Assembly: GCA_964489425.1 (NCBI GenBank)
Contig: CAZAYP010000025.1
Location: 6,330 to 70,329 of the forward strand
Source of the DNA: CAZAYP01 sp964489425 [NCBI: uncultured Verrucomicrobiota bacterium]
GTDB taxonomy: Bacteria; Verrucomicrobiota; Kiritimatiellia; RZYC01
DNA: 64,000 nt
Reading direction: 5' to 3'
Under the pieces are notes generated by a model, which had not been told where the DNA came from, did not search any database, and was given only the letters and a program-made list of their open reading frames with translations. The translations under genes were made by a program, and so were the position numbers. Below are positions 28,986 through 37,510 of this stretch, in pieces; within the stretch, counting starts at the first letter, position 1, and each line of letters begins with the position of its first letter.

Positions 28986-30038
28986 TCACTCCGCGATCCA
29001 GCCTCCGCCCAGGACCTCGTCGCCGGCATAGAACACCGCGGCCTGGCCCGGCGCCACGGCGGCCTGGGGCGCGGCGAACGCGCACCAGGCCGCCGCCGGG
29101 CCGGCCGGCTCGATCCGCGCGCCGACCCCCGGATGGCGGTAGCGGATCCGCACGGTGCAGTTCCGCGCCTCCGGCGGCCCGCCGCCCACCCAGCTCAGGT
29201 CCCGGACCAGGCAGCCCGCGCGCGCGCCCGCGGCCGCCGGCCCCACGACCACGCGGCCGGACTCCGGCTGCAAGGCGATCACGTAGCAGGGCTCGCCGGT
29301 GGCTACGCCCAGGCCCTTGCGCTGGCCGACCGTGAACCGATGCAGGCCGTCGTGACGGCCGAGCACGCGGCCTTGCTGGTCCACGATCTCGCCCGCGCGG
29401 CGCAGTTCCGGATGGTACCGCGCGACCAGGTCGGCATACGTGCCGCCCTCGAGGAAACACAGGTCCTGGCTCTCCGGGCGTTCCGCTGCCGGCAGGCCCA
29501 GGCGGCGGGCCTCGGCACGGGTTTGGTCCTTGGTCCAGGCGCCCAGGGGGAACCGCGTGCACTGCAACTGCGCCTGCGTGAGCCGGTGCAGAAAATAGGA
29601 CTGGTCCTTGCCGGCGTCAACGCCCCGGAGCAAACGATAGCAATCCCCGTCCGCAACCACCTGCGCGTAATGGCCGGTGGCCAGGCAGCCGCAGCCGAGG
29701 GCCCGGGCCTGCTCCAGGAGCAGGCCGAATTTGATCCGGGCGTTGCAGACCACGCAGGGCGATGGGGTCCGGCCAGCGGCATACTCGGCGGCAAACGGCC
29801 GCAGGATGATCCGCTCAAACTCGTCCCGCAGATCCGCCACATGATGCGGGATGCCGAGCCCTTCCGCCACCTGGCGCGCGCGCAAGACCGGATCCGGCGC
29901 GGCCGCCGACCGGGGATCGCACAATCGCAGCGTAAGGCCGACCACCCGGAATCCCTGGGCACACAGCAAGGCAGCGGCCACGCTGGAGTCCACGCCGCCG
30001 CTCATGGCCACCGCCACGGGCTCCCCGGCTGCCATCAT
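28986..30038 (-). CDS. mnmA: tRNA-specific 2-thiouridylase MnmA
   Basis: MnmA thiolates U34 of tRNA-Lys, -Glu and -Gln using sulfur relayed from IscS. The PP-loop S-G-G-V-D-S-S is at residues 13-19. Both active cysteines are in family context: PCVVCNARIKFG and SQDLCFLEGG. DQSYFLHRLTQAQL and FTVGQRKGLGV also match, and the 350-aa length is normal. ATG codons at 30038 and 30035 are both possible. Confidence 0.96.
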   Translation of the reverse strand: MMAAGEPVAVAMSGGVDSSVAAALLCAQGFRVVGLTLRLCDPRSAAAPDPVLRARQVAEGLGIPHHVADLRDEFERIILRPFAAEYAAGRTPSPCVVCNARIKFGLLLEQARALGCGCLATGHYAQVVADGDCYRLLRGVDAGKDQSYFLHRLTQAQLQCTRFPLGAWTKDQTRAEARRLGLPAAERPESQDLCFLEGGTYADLVARYHPELRRAGEIVDQQGRVLGRHDGLHRFTVGQRKGLGVATGEPCYVIALQPESGRVVVGPAAAGARAGCLVRDLSWVGGGPPEARNCTVRIRYRHPGVGARIEPAGPAAAWCAFAAPQAAVAPGQAAVFYAGDEVLGGGWIAE

Positions 30039-30062
30039 GACCCGGCCGCGCGCCCCCGGGCC

Positions 30063-30677
30063 TCAGGGCTGGCTGCCGGCGCCGGTGATTTGCTGGCTGA
30101 CAACCTTGTCAAAGCACTCCGGGCAGATGCTGTGGGTAAATTGGGCATCGCTGCGTTTCTCAATGTAGGTTTCGACCCGGTGCCAGTAGTTGCGGTCGTC
30201 GCGAATCTTTTTGCAGTAGGAGCAGATGGGCAACAGGCCCTGGAGGGTGTTGATCTGCGCCAGCGCCTCCTCCAGTTCCCGGACGCGGGCGGCGAGCTCC
30301 ATCTGCAGGTTGATCACCCGTTCGCCCACCTGGACCCGGGCGTGAAGCTCATCAAGGTCAAAGGGCTTGGTGACGTAGTCGTTGGCCCCAGCCATCAACC
30401 CCTCCACAATGCTCTCCTTCTCGCGTTTGGACGTGAGCAGGATGATGTAGCGCGGCGGCGTGGGCTCGTCCTGGCGGATGTTGCGGCACACCTCGATGCC
30501 GTCGATCCCGGGCATGATCCAGTCCAGGATGACCAGCCGCGGCGCGTCCGGCTTCTGCAGCTCGGCCCAGGCCAGGGCGCCGTCCGCCACGCTCTGCACC
30601 GTGTACCCCCAGTCGTGGAGCGCATTTTCAAGCGCCACACGCAGAAAGGTCGAATCTTCCGCCACCAGTATTTTCAC
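30063..30677 (-). CDS. Response regulator with receiver domain, helical linker and Cys-rich C-terminal module
   Basis: The 204-aa protein starts at GTG 30677 (VKILVAEDS). The receiver domain covers about residues 1-120 with phospho-acceptor Asp in LVILDWIMPG, followed by a heptad-rich linker (LQMELAARVRELEEALAQ). The C-terminal LPICSYCKKIRDD...ICPECFDKV has two CxxC pairs and recurs at the ends of many signalling proteins, where it may bind metal. There is no DNA-binding domain. The same-strand neighbours are a DUF4019 protein and mnmA. Confidence 0.88.
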   Translation of the reverse strand: MKILVAEDSTFLRVALENALHDWGYTVQSVADGALAWAELQKPDAPRLVILDWIMPGIDGIEVCRNIRQDEPTPPRYIILLTSKREKESIVEGLMAGANDYVTKPFDLDELHARVQVGERVINLQMELAARVRELEEALAQINTLQGLLPICSYCKKIRDDRNYWHRVETYIEKRSDAQFTHSICPECFDKVVSQQITGAGSQP

Positions 30678-30720
30678 TTGCGCTTTCCCCGCCCCACCCC
30701 GCCCGGACGGCCGCCGGGCG

Positions 30721-31146
30721 TCACTTGATGTAATAGCCGCTGATCCGCCATACGCCGTCGGCGCCGCGCATGGGGGTGATGGTCTCCACGCCGGCCTGTT
30801 TTTTCTCAAAACGCGTATCGAACTGGATCACCACGTATTCCCCGTCCGGCGCGCCGGCCAGGGTCTTGGTGTAATGCGCGCGCCGGAGGGTCCGGGACTG
30901 CACCGGCCCGAACGGGCCGCGAAACGTGGCGATCATGTCCACCCATTTGTCCCGCGCCACGGCTTGCTGGAACACGGGCGCGGCCTCGTCCCAAGACCGG
31001 CCGTACTCGCCGTGGTCCACCAGCGCCAGCCACGCCAGCGCCCCTTCCTGCGCCGCCTGCTCATCCGCCGCATGGCGGTTGGTGCAGCCAACGCCGGCCC
31101 AGGCCATGATCAGGCCCGCGACCCACACCATCCAGGCGCGGTTCAT
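30721..31146 (-). CDS. DUF4019 domain protein, probable lipoprotein
   Basis: The 141-aa protein begins with a hydrophobic export signal ending in VGC (Cys about 21), a weak lipobox. The rest is a DUF4019 domain (ALAWLALVDHGEYGRSWDEA, then TRFEKKQAGVETITPM and WRISGYYIK), a fold related to NTF2-like proteins found in periplasmic proteins of unknown role. Its ATG overlaps the accA stop by four bases (ATGA), so the two are translationally coupled. Confidence 0.83.
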   Translation of the reverse strand: MNRAWMVWVAGLIMAWAGVGCTNRHAADEQAAQEGALAWLALVDHGEYGRSWDEAAPVFQQAVARDKWVDMIATFRGPFGPVQSRTLRRAHYTKTLAGAPDGEYVVIQFDTRFEKKQAGVETITPMRGADGVWRISGYYIK

Positions 31147-32129
31147 GTGGCCCCCTGGGGTCCGCATACGGCCGGGTCCTGGTACTTGCCCATGGCGCGC
31201 AGCTTGGCATAGCGCGCGGCCACCAGCTCCGCCGGGGGCACATCGCGCAACGCGTCCAGGTGCCGAATCAAGTGGGCCTTGAGGGTCGCGGCGATCTCGG
31301 CGTGGTTGGTATGCGCGCCGCCCGCCGGCTCCGGCACCACCTCGTCGAGGATGCCCAGCTTGAGCAGCTCCGCGGAGGTGATCTTGAGCGCTTCGGCCGC
31401 CTTGTCGGCAAAGGCACGGTCCTTCCACAGGATCGCCGCGCACCCCTCGGGCGAGATGACCGAGTAGTAGGCGTGCTGCAGCAGCATCAGGCGGTCCGCC
31501 ACGCCAATCCCCAGGGCGCCGCCGCTGCCACCCTCCCCGGTGATCACGGCAATGATCGGCACCGGCAACATGGACGCCTCGCGCAGGTTGACCGCGATCG
31601 CCTCGGCAATGTGGCGCTCCTCGGATTCAACCCCGGGATAGGCGCCGGGGGTGTCGATCAGGCTGATGATCGGCAAGCCGAACTTCGTCGCCAGCCGCAT
31701 CAGCCGCAGCGCCTTGCGGTAGCCTTCCGGGTAGGCGCAGCCAAAGTTGCATTGCAGGTTGCTCTTGGTGTCCCGGCCCTTCTGCGAAGCCACCACCACG
31801 ACGCGCCGCCCGTCCAGCCGGGCGAACCCGCCGACAATGGCCCGATCATCAGCGTAGAGGCGGTCGCCGTGCAGTTCCATGAAGTCGGTCATGATGCGGC
31901 CGATGTAGTCCAGCGGGTACGGCCGCAGGGGATGCCGCGCCACCTGCACCTGCTGCCACGGGGTCAGTTGGCCGTAGATTTCGGTCCGCAGCGCGGCGAT
32001 CTTCTCCTGCATGCGCTCGATCTCGCGCGAGACATCGATCTGCTGGCTCTCGCTGAACTGCTTCAGCTCCTGCAGCTTTTTCTCCATCTCCACGATCGGT
32101 TTTTCAAAAGGTAATGCGTAGGTGGTCAC
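31143..32129 (-). CDS. accA: Acetyl-CoA carboxylase carboxyltransferase subunit alpha
   Basis: This is the alpha half of the carboxyltransferase that makes malonyl-CoA for fatty acid synthesis; AccD would be its partner and is not in the window. The 328-aa protein has the N-terminal coiled region (EKPIVEMEKKLQELK), RHPLRPYPLDYI, the biotin/CoA-binding core (PIISLIDTPGAYPGVESEER) and GEGGSGGALGIGVADR. It is placed between an L,D-transpeptidase gene and a lipoprotein-like gene. Confidence 0.96.
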   Translation of the reverse strand: MTTYALPFEKPIVEMEKKLQELKQFSESQQIDVSREIERMQEKIAALRTEIYGQLTPWQQVQVARHPLRPYPLDYIGRIMTDFMELHGDRLYADDRAIVGGFARLDGRRVVVVASQKGRDTKSNLQCNFGCAYPEGYRKALRLMRLATKFGLPIISLIDTPGAYPGVESEERHIAEAIAVNLREASMLPVPIIAVITGEGGSGGALGIGVADRLMLLQHAYYSVISPEGCAAILWKDRAFADKAAEALKITSAELLKLGILDEVVPEPAGGAHTNHAEIAATLKAHLIRHLDALRDVPPAELVAARYAKLRAMGKYQDPAVCGPQGAT

Positions 32130-32147
32130 GGCCGCTCCTTTCGAGGC

Positions 32148-33146
32148 TCACTCGCGAATGGTTACCGCCGTCCCGATGGGCACCAGGTTGAACAGCTCCT
32201 CGATGTCCGGGTTCTGCATGCGGATGCAGCCGGCGCTCTCCGCCTTGCCGATGGTTTCCGGCTCCCAGGTGCCATGGATCCCGTAGCCGCGCGCATCCAG
32301 CGCCAGCCAGTGCGTGCCCAGCACGTTTTCCGGGTCGCCGTACGGGATCTGCTTGCCATCCGACCGCCACCACGGCGGCTGCGAGATGCGGTCCACGATC
32401 TTGAACTGCCCGTCCGGCGTCTTGCCGAACTTGCCCGTGCCCACCCGGTACCGCTTGAAAAACCGGCCGTTCATGGACAGCACCAGCGTAAAGTCGGACT
32501 TGTCCACCACCACGCTGAACTTGCCCTGGAAAATGCGGAACCGGTCGCCCTCGTGGATCAGCGCGCCCTTGATGCTGTTGCCCTTGGCCACCAGTTCGCG
32601 GGTGATGCCGAACTTGCGCGCGATGCTGTCCAGCGAGTCGCCGCGCCGCACCACGTACTCCAATTTCTCAGGCATCGGGTACGGGTAAAACACCAAATCA
32701 ATGTTGATGTCGCCCAGCAGGCTTTCGGCGCTCGCGATGACCACCGGATCGCGCGTCTGCGACATCACTTGGTAGCAGATGTCGCGGGCCTTGAGGATCT
32801 CGCCGCCCGCCACCAGGGCCTTGGCCTGGTTCAGCGCGACCCGCCCCTTGTCATCGGCGGCAACCGGCGCTGCCGGGAGGGCGGGCGTGACGCGGACGGT
32901 CGGCGTGGCCACGGCCGGCTTTGACGCCGGCGTCGTCGAAGCCGCCGGCGCGCGCTCCGCCGCCGCGGGCACGGACACCATGTCAGCCGCCGGCGTGGGC
33001 GCTGCATCGGGGGGCACCGGCGCGTCCGTGGCCGGACGCCGGGCCAGCCAAACGGTGGCCCCGGCCGCCACAACCAGCACCACCAGTATCACCAGCCGCA
33101 AACACCCTTTCCGGCTGCGATATTCCTGGATGTACAGTTCGTTCAT
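32148..33146 (-). CDS. Membrane-anchored L,D-transpeptidase with LysM domain
   Basis: The 332-aa protein has a single N-terminal membrane anchor (about residues 16-36, LRLVILVVLVVAAGATVWLA) and a Pro/Ala-rich spacer. A short helical region is followed by a LysM domain (EYVVRRGDSLDSIARKFG) and a C-terminal YkuD catalytic domain with H-G-T-x-E-P and the S-A-G-C-I-R-M active-site cysteine. It would form or modify peptidoglycan cross-links in the periplasm. ATG 33146 overlaps the upstream kinase stop as ATGA. Confidence 0.92.
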   Translation of the reverse strand: MNELYIQEYRSRKGCLRLVILVVLVVAAGATVWLARRPATDAPVPPDAAPTPAADMVSVPAAAERAPAASTTPASKPAVATPTVRVTPALPAAPVAADDKGRVALNQAKALVAGGEILKARDICYQVMSQTRDPVVIASAESLLGDINIDLVFYPYPMPEKLEYVVRRGDSLDSIARKFGITRELVAKGNSIKGALIHEGDRFRIFQGKFSVVVDKSDFTLVLSMNGRFFKRYRVGTGKFGKTPDGQFKIVDRISQPPWWRSDGKQIPYGDPENVLGTHWLALDARGYGIHGTWEPETIGKAESAGCIRMQNPDIEELFNLVPIGTAVTIRE

Positions 33147-33967
33147 GAAGTCCGCTTGGTGAGGATATCTTCCAGCTCCTTGATCACAAGGATCATGGAC
33201 GGATACCGCTCCTCCGGCAGCAGCGCAAGACATTTGCGGATGATCAGCTCCAGCCGCGGCGGGGCCTGCACCTTGAACATGCTCATGGGGTTCGGCGTGA
33301 TCCCCGGCAAGGTCTGGGTGGGAACGCGCGGATCCGCCTTCTTGCCCTCAAAGGGTTTGTGGTAGCAGAGCATCTCGTAGCCCGTCACCCCGAAGCTGAA
33401 AATATCCGCGCGCTCATCCGCCTGGTGGCGGAGGAACAACTCCGGGGCAATATAGGCCGGGGTGCCCGACGGCTCCTTGTCCTTGATCCGCACGGGCTTG
33501 TTTCCGTATTCCAGCGCCAGGTCAAAGTCGATCAGGATCACCCGCCCGTCCTCGGTCAGCAGGTGGTTTTCCGGCTTGAAGTCCAGGTGCAGGATGCCCT
33601 GGTTGTGCACGTAGCTCAGCGTGGCCGCCATCTGGCGCAACAGCGACAACTGGTTCATCGTCAGCAGCGGCGCGCGGTGCAGGATGGCTTCGCGGAGGTT
33701 CCCGGCCTCGATGTACTCCTGCACCGTGAACGGCATCCGGTTCATCTCGCCGGCGGTCACGAGCTTGACGATGTTGGGGTGGTCCATCCGCGCCAGGATC
33801 TCCGCGTTGCGCAGGAAATTGGCGCGCAGGCGCCGATCGCGGGCGTACCGCTCCTTCAGGATACGCAACACCACCCGTTCGCGGTTCGGAGCCAGCGCCA
33901 CGAAGATGTCCATCATGCCGCCGCCCGAAATTTCCCTCACAATCGCAAAGTCGCCAAAAGATCGCAT
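33143..33967 (-). CDS. Hanks-type Ser/Thr kinase-like protein with degenerate ATP-binding motifs
   Basis: The 274-aa soluble kinase fold has no membrane anchor. Several canonical residues are changed. The glycine loop reads ISGGGMMDIF, the beta-3 lysine is Arg35 (VVLRILK), and the alpha-C glutamate is Asn54 (FLRNAE). HRD is HLD (127-129) and DFG is DFD (147-149). The catalytic Asp129, Lys131, Asn134 and the APE-like IAPEL are kept. It may be a pseudokinase or an enzyme with altered nucleotide binding. It is translationally coupled (ATGA) to the L,D-transpeptidase, which suggests a role in cell-wall control. Confidence 0.87.
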   Translation of the reverse strand: MRSFGDFAIVREISGGGMMDIFVALAPNRERVVLRILKERYARDRRLRANFLRNAEILARMDHPNIVKLVTAGEMNRMPFTVQEYIEAGNLREAILHRAPLLTMNQLSLLRQMAATLSYVHNQGILHLDFKPENHLLTEDGRVILIDFDLALEYGNKPVRIKDKEPSGTPAYIAPELFLRHQADERADIFSFGVTGYEMLCYHKPFEGKKADPRVPTQTLPGITPNPMSMFKVQAPPRLELIIRKCLALLPEERYPSMILVIKELEDILTKRTS

Positions 33968-34210
33968 GCCCGCATAATAGCCCAGCCCGTCGGCCTTGCG
34001 AATAAAAAATCGATGTTTTTAGACCGTGCCCGCCGCGCGCCGCCCAGCGCGGACATTTGCCCTTTACATGGCCCGCGACATGCGATATCTCATTCCCGGC
34101 CGCCGCGTTTTCGGCCGTGGGTCCAACCCGGTCCGCGGGCCGGTGGCCGGCAGGGAACCGCGAGTGTGGCCCGGCGGCCCTCGGCGGCGCATGGAAGACA
34201 GCCGGGCCAT

Positions 34211-34285
34211 GCCAGCTTAGCTCAATGGTAGAGCAGCTGATTTGTAATCAGCAGGTCATCGGTTCAAGTCCGATAGCTGGCTCCA
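34211..34285 (+). tRNA. tRNA-Thr, anticodon TGT (34243-34245), CCA encoded
   Basis: The acceptor stem GCCAGCT (34211-34217) pairs with AGCTGGC (34275-34281). Discriminator T and an encoded CCA (34283-34285) follow. The anticodon arm is GCTGA-TTTGTAA-TCAGC, giving TGT for ACA and related codons. The T-loop is TTCAAGT. It marks the left edge of the accessory island, a usual target for integration. Confidence 0.97.
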
Positions 34286-34619
34286 CTTTATCGTCCGCAA
34301 AATACGCATTTTAGCCTTATTTTATGCGGGTTTGATGTAGATCGGCCGGTCTGTAACTGTCCGTAACTGTCCCGACCTGTCTTGTCCGTTTGGAGGCTCG
34401 AAAGGGGCACAAAAGGGGCACAATGAAAAAACGGGGGGCCCCGCCAGACCCTGCGACAAACTCGACATTCTCGACATTCCTGCGCCGACGGCGGGGTTCC
34501 CGACGGGAATGCGCTGGAGACGGACCGCGCATTCCCATCGCCCTCTCCAGGCGGTCTCGCGCCCAAAACAACTTGACCCATTGCTTGACCAACGCTTGAC
34601 CCACTGGTAGTATGCCGCC
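34286..34619 (+). other. Left end of the accessory island, non-coding
   Basis: No gene is supported here. Close to the tRNA there are short tandem repeats: GTAACTGTCC-type units near 34350-34372 and two adjacent AAAGGGGCAC units near 34399-34421. They could be recombination or regulatory sites. No copy of the tRNA 3' end was found further right, so the attachment site is not defined. The 3' end holds the Fic promoter. Confidence 0.5.
34585..34613 (+). promoter_or_regulatory. Sigma-70-type promoter of the fic gene, predicting a leaderless transcript
   Basis: TTGACC (34585-34590), a 17-base spacer and TAGTAT (34608-34613) form a good promoter. Transcription would begin about 34620, which is the A of the fic ATG, and no ribosome binding site precedes that ATG. 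TTGACC-type boxes are repeated three times (34573, 34585, 34596) at 11-12 base steps, so the outer copies could be operator half-sites. Confidence 0.65.
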
Positions 34620-35624
34620 ATGAGTTATCAACCCATTTTCCAGGTCTCGCCGGCGCTCCTCGGCCGGGTCGAGGCCATCGCCGCCTTGCGCGAACGAATC
34701 CGGGGCGCGACCGTGCAGGTGGCCTGGATTCCGTCCCTGCAAAAAGACTCGCGGGCGCGCAACGCCCACTCGTCGACCGCCATCGAGGGCAATCCCCTCA
34801 CTCTGGCACAGGTGCGGGCGCTTGAAGCGAACCAGGAAGTGTCGCCGTTGCCAGACCGGGCGCGCCGCGAGGTGCTCAACTATTTCGCCGCCCTCCGGCA
34901 CATAGAGCAGAACGCCGCCAGGACAAAACTGACCCACGAAGACCTGTTCCGCCTGCACGCCATCATGGCCGGCCAGGTGATGGACCAGGGCGAGGCCGGC
35001 GCCTACCGGAAAATCCGCGTGCGCGTCGGGCCGCATGTCCCGCCGCCACCGGACAGGGTCTCGGGCCTGATGTTCGAACTGCTGGAATGGTGGAACAACG
35101 AGGCGCCGGCGTTATCGCCGGTATTGAGCTCCGCGATCGTGCATTACCGCTTCGAGGATATTCACCCGTTTGCGGACGGCAATGGCCGCACCGGCCGGGC
35201 CCTGGCCTTGTGGGAGTTGTACCGGCGCGGGTTCGACACCCACCATATCTTTTCCGTGGATGAATACTACTGGGAGGACCGCCCCCGCTATTACGCCGCA
35301 TTGCAGCAGGTGCGGGTCAATGGCGACGACCTTACTTACTGGCTGGAATACAGCGCGGAAGGTCTGCAGCAGACGCTGGAACGGGTCTGGACGCGCATCC
35401 AGCAGCTATGTGCCTCCAAAAGCCCCGCCAAGCTGGTGCTGCGCCCGAAGCAGGAACAGTTGCTCAACCTGCTGCGCGTTCGCGGGGCGCTCAGCCCGCG
35501 GGAAATCCGGGAGGGGCTGGGCGTGTCCAAACAGGGGGCCATGGACGCGTTGAACCCGCTCATCGCCGCCGGGTTGATCGAGCGGGTGGGTACCTTGAAG
35601 AACGGCCGGTATCTATTGAAATGA
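34620..35624 (+). CDS. Fic family protein with intramolecular inhibitory helix and C-terminal winged helix
   Basis: Fic enzymes transfer AMP (or related groups) from nucleotides to target hydroxyls. The 334-aa protein has an N-terminal Fic_N-like region with the inhibitory motif S-S-T-A-I-E-G-N (class II, residues about 51-58). The complete active site HPFADGNGRTGR follows (about 183-194). The C-terminal segment from about residue 278 (LRVRGALSPREIREGLGVSK) is a winged helix that probably binds DNA, possibly its own promoter. It is the first gene of the island and its target is unknown. Confidence 0.93.
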   Translation: MSYQPIFQVSPALLGRVEAIAALRERIRGATVQVAWIPSLQKDSRARNAHSSTAIEGNPLTLAQVRALEANQEVSPLPDRARREVLNYFAALRHIEQNAARTKLTHEDLFRLHAIMAGQVMDQGEAGAYRKIRVRVGPHVPPPPDRVSGLMFELLEWWNNEAPALSPVLSSAIVHYRFEDIHPFADGNGRTGRALALWELYRRGFDTHHIFSVDEYYWEDRPRYYAALQQVRVNGDDLTYWLEYSAEGLQQTLERVWTRIQQLCASKSPAKLVLRPKQEQLLNLLRVRGALSPREIREGLGVSKQGAMDALNPLIAAGLIERVGTLKNGRYLLK

Positions 35625-36578
35625 CTGTCCCGTTTCAATAACGGGGGAAAAGGCATATTTTCAACGCAAAATGTTGGGCAAGCCCTCATCATTTCCGCCT
35701 TGGCCCGGCATCGTGGCCCCTTCCTTTCGCAGGTTGGTAAACAGCCGCCATGCGGATCGATCGTCTGCCGCGCTCAGCGGTCCGGGCGCGGGCGGTTTTC
35801 AAGGGGATGGGGCCGACCGCGCGTCCTTTTGCGGGGAGGTTGGCGGGAACCTTGGGTTAAGCGGCGGCGTGCCTGGCGGGCCACCCGAAGGGCGGCGGGG
35901 AAAACAGCGCCAGGAAAGAGGCGGCCAACTCCTTGGCAGCCTCGCGCTGTTTTCCATTGAGCCGCCGGGTGTTGTCCCCCTGCGGGTTGCCCCCTTGGGT
36001 GTGGTCCTTGTCGAAAGGGGGAATCCGGCAAAGGGGATTCCCAAGGGGGAAAACTGAAGGGGGAAAACGCTTGGCCCACCAGCCGCCGCCGCGCCTGCCC
36101 GCCGAAGCGTCCGCGCGCAGGCGGGCCCTGCGAGCAACCAGCGGGAGCGCGACGAATGGGAATGACGGACCGCCATGTTCTCGGGTCCGGTGTCTTGGAA
36201 GAGGCGCGAGCACGGCACCAACTTCATAGACGCCTCGCTATCCAACTTGATCAGCGCCTGTTGCGTTGATAGTCTGCGAAAAAGTCGGTCATGGCCGGTT
36301 CAACGACCCGACTGACCGTACGGGAATGGCGGGGACCTTGCGGAAGAGGACAACATACGATCTGGTCATGGTGGCAGCGATAGCCCGCCACAATGTTCGT
36401 TGTTCACCGGACGCGTCGGTCGAGGCATATCAATCCCCATCCGGATCGCCCGATATGCGGCATTCCCGCGTCGTAACACCCCTGTTTTCAACTCACGGCT
36501 TGAGGCATATCATCCCCAGCCCGGATTTGCCAGGCTGATATATTTGAGGCATATTACCTGTTGGAGCACGAGAGAAAT
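35625..36578 (+). other. 954-bp stretch without a supported gene
   Basis: Several short open frames exist on both strands, but none has a ribosome site, family signature or plausible composition. Visible structure includes a perfect 10-bp inverted repeat CCCCCTTGGG (35990-35999 and 36040-36049) enclosing a nested GGGAATCC/GGATTCCC hairpin. The right part holds three GAGGCATAT repeats. It may contain decayed genes. Confidence 0.45.
36422..36560 (+). repeat. Three imperfect direct repeats starting GAGGCATAT
   Basis: Copies start at about 36422, 36502 and 36546. The first two match over about 30 bases with small gaps (GAGGCATATCA, then TCCCCA, then CCGGAT). The third keeps only the first 9-11 bases and lies about 20-30 bases ahead of the next gene, so it could be a binding site. 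The function is unknown. Confidence 0.5.
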
Positions 36579-37010
36579 ATGAATTCGGAAACATGGGGAA
36601 TGGTGGGCTTGCTCGGCGGCTGCGGGTTGGCACTGCTCTTCCTGTTCTCGTTCATAAGGATTGCGGTGAAAGCTGTTCTTCAGCGAAATCCCCGTCGGTT
36701 TCTTGTCGTCTTCATCGCCGTCCCCTTATTGCTCGGCGTCACGGACTTCACAATTGCACTCAAGACAGGGCATCCAGTCTTGTCGTTGCCGATGGGGATG
36801 CTCGGGGACGGGGGTTCTCATGTGACCGTCGGATGGGGCTACACGATCTTGGAATGGCACCAAATGTTCACCCATCCCAATCTCGGGAATGACATAGCCG
36901 GATACAAGGTCGGTCCAAAACTGACTTTCTGGTTTCTTCTGGGATTGGAATCGTCGGAGTTCGAGGCAACACAGATTGAGGCTCCAACAACCGCAGGCAG
37001 GGTACGCTGA
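36579..37010 (+). CDS. Hypothetical membrane protein
   Basis: The 143-aa protein has two clear hydrophobic helices (about 7-27, LVVFIAVPLLL about 42-55) and a third weak one near residue 110. The hydrophilic C-terminus carries SSEFEATQIEAPTTAGRV. No family is recognised. It is followed by two further small envelope-type genes in the same direction, and the region is less GC-rich than the chromosome around it, which fits recent acquisition. ATG 36579 has GAGAGAA just upstream. Confidence 0.55.
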   Translation: MNSETWGMVGLLGGCGLALLFLFSFIRIAVKAVLQRNPRRFLVVFIAVPLLLGVTDFTIALKTGHPVLSLPMGMLGDGGSHVTVGWGYTILEWHQMFTHPNLGNDIAGYKVGPKLTFWFLLGLESSEFEATQIEAPTTAGRVR

Positions 37011-37048
37011 CGCGCCCCTGCTGCGGGGCGTTCTCCAAGAGATATAAA

Positions 37049-37507
37049 ATGAAGTCGTCATTGCTAATAACCTCGGTCATCCTGTTGGCTACGCAACAGG
37101 CTGCAGCTACATCCTTCTTTAGGATCTTCATCACGCAGCAAGGCACAAACACCGTGTTTAGGATACTAGACACCCCTGTCACGATCGAAAAGATTCAGGA
37201 ATTTACCGCTAAAGTCGGAGCCATCGACAATGACCAGACCATTATGGTCAATGTTGATGCCCGCACCCCCGCCGAATCCTTATTGACGGTGCTAAAACTG
37301 ATTAAGGATGCCGGTTTGAAGCGGGTTATCATACTCCCATGGCCAGTATGCAGCCGCTTTGACATGCTTAGCGTGCAGATCAGGCCCAAAACAAATGAGT
37401 TTATTGAGAATTACTACGGACAACCCGATCCTCTAGGCGACAGCCTTGAACTTCTGCAGAAAAAAAATGAAACGCCAAACCCTCGGGTAACGTTCGGTCA
37501 AGAGTAA
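37049..37507 (+). CDS. Small exported protein with ExbD/TolR-like periplasmic domain (tentative)
   Basis: The 152-aa protein begins with a signal peptide (LLITSVILLATQQAAA). The stretch TPVTIEKIQEFTAKVG, then QTIMVNVDARTPAESLL and LKLIKDAGLKRVIIL, has the beta-alpha-beta pattern of the ExbD/TolR periplasmic domain. Those proteins normally have an uncleaved anchor with a conserved Asp, which is not seen here. It lies 38 bases after one membrane-protein gene and 3 bases before another. The assignment rests on pattern only. Confidence 0.55.
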   Translation: MKSSLLITSVILLATQQAAATSFFRIFITQQGTNTVFRILDTPVTIEKIQEFTAKVGAIDNDQTIMVNVDARTPAESLLTVLKLIKDAGLKRVIILPWPVCSRFDMLSVQIRPKTNEFIENYYGQPDPLGDSLELLQKKNETPNPRVTFGQE

Positions 37508-37510
37508 TAC

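Noticed and set aside
28224-30728. 834-aa open frame on the plus strand
   Set aside because: It lies antisense to the SRAP, mnmA and response-regulator genes, all of which carry intact family motifs. The composition is that of an antisense frame.
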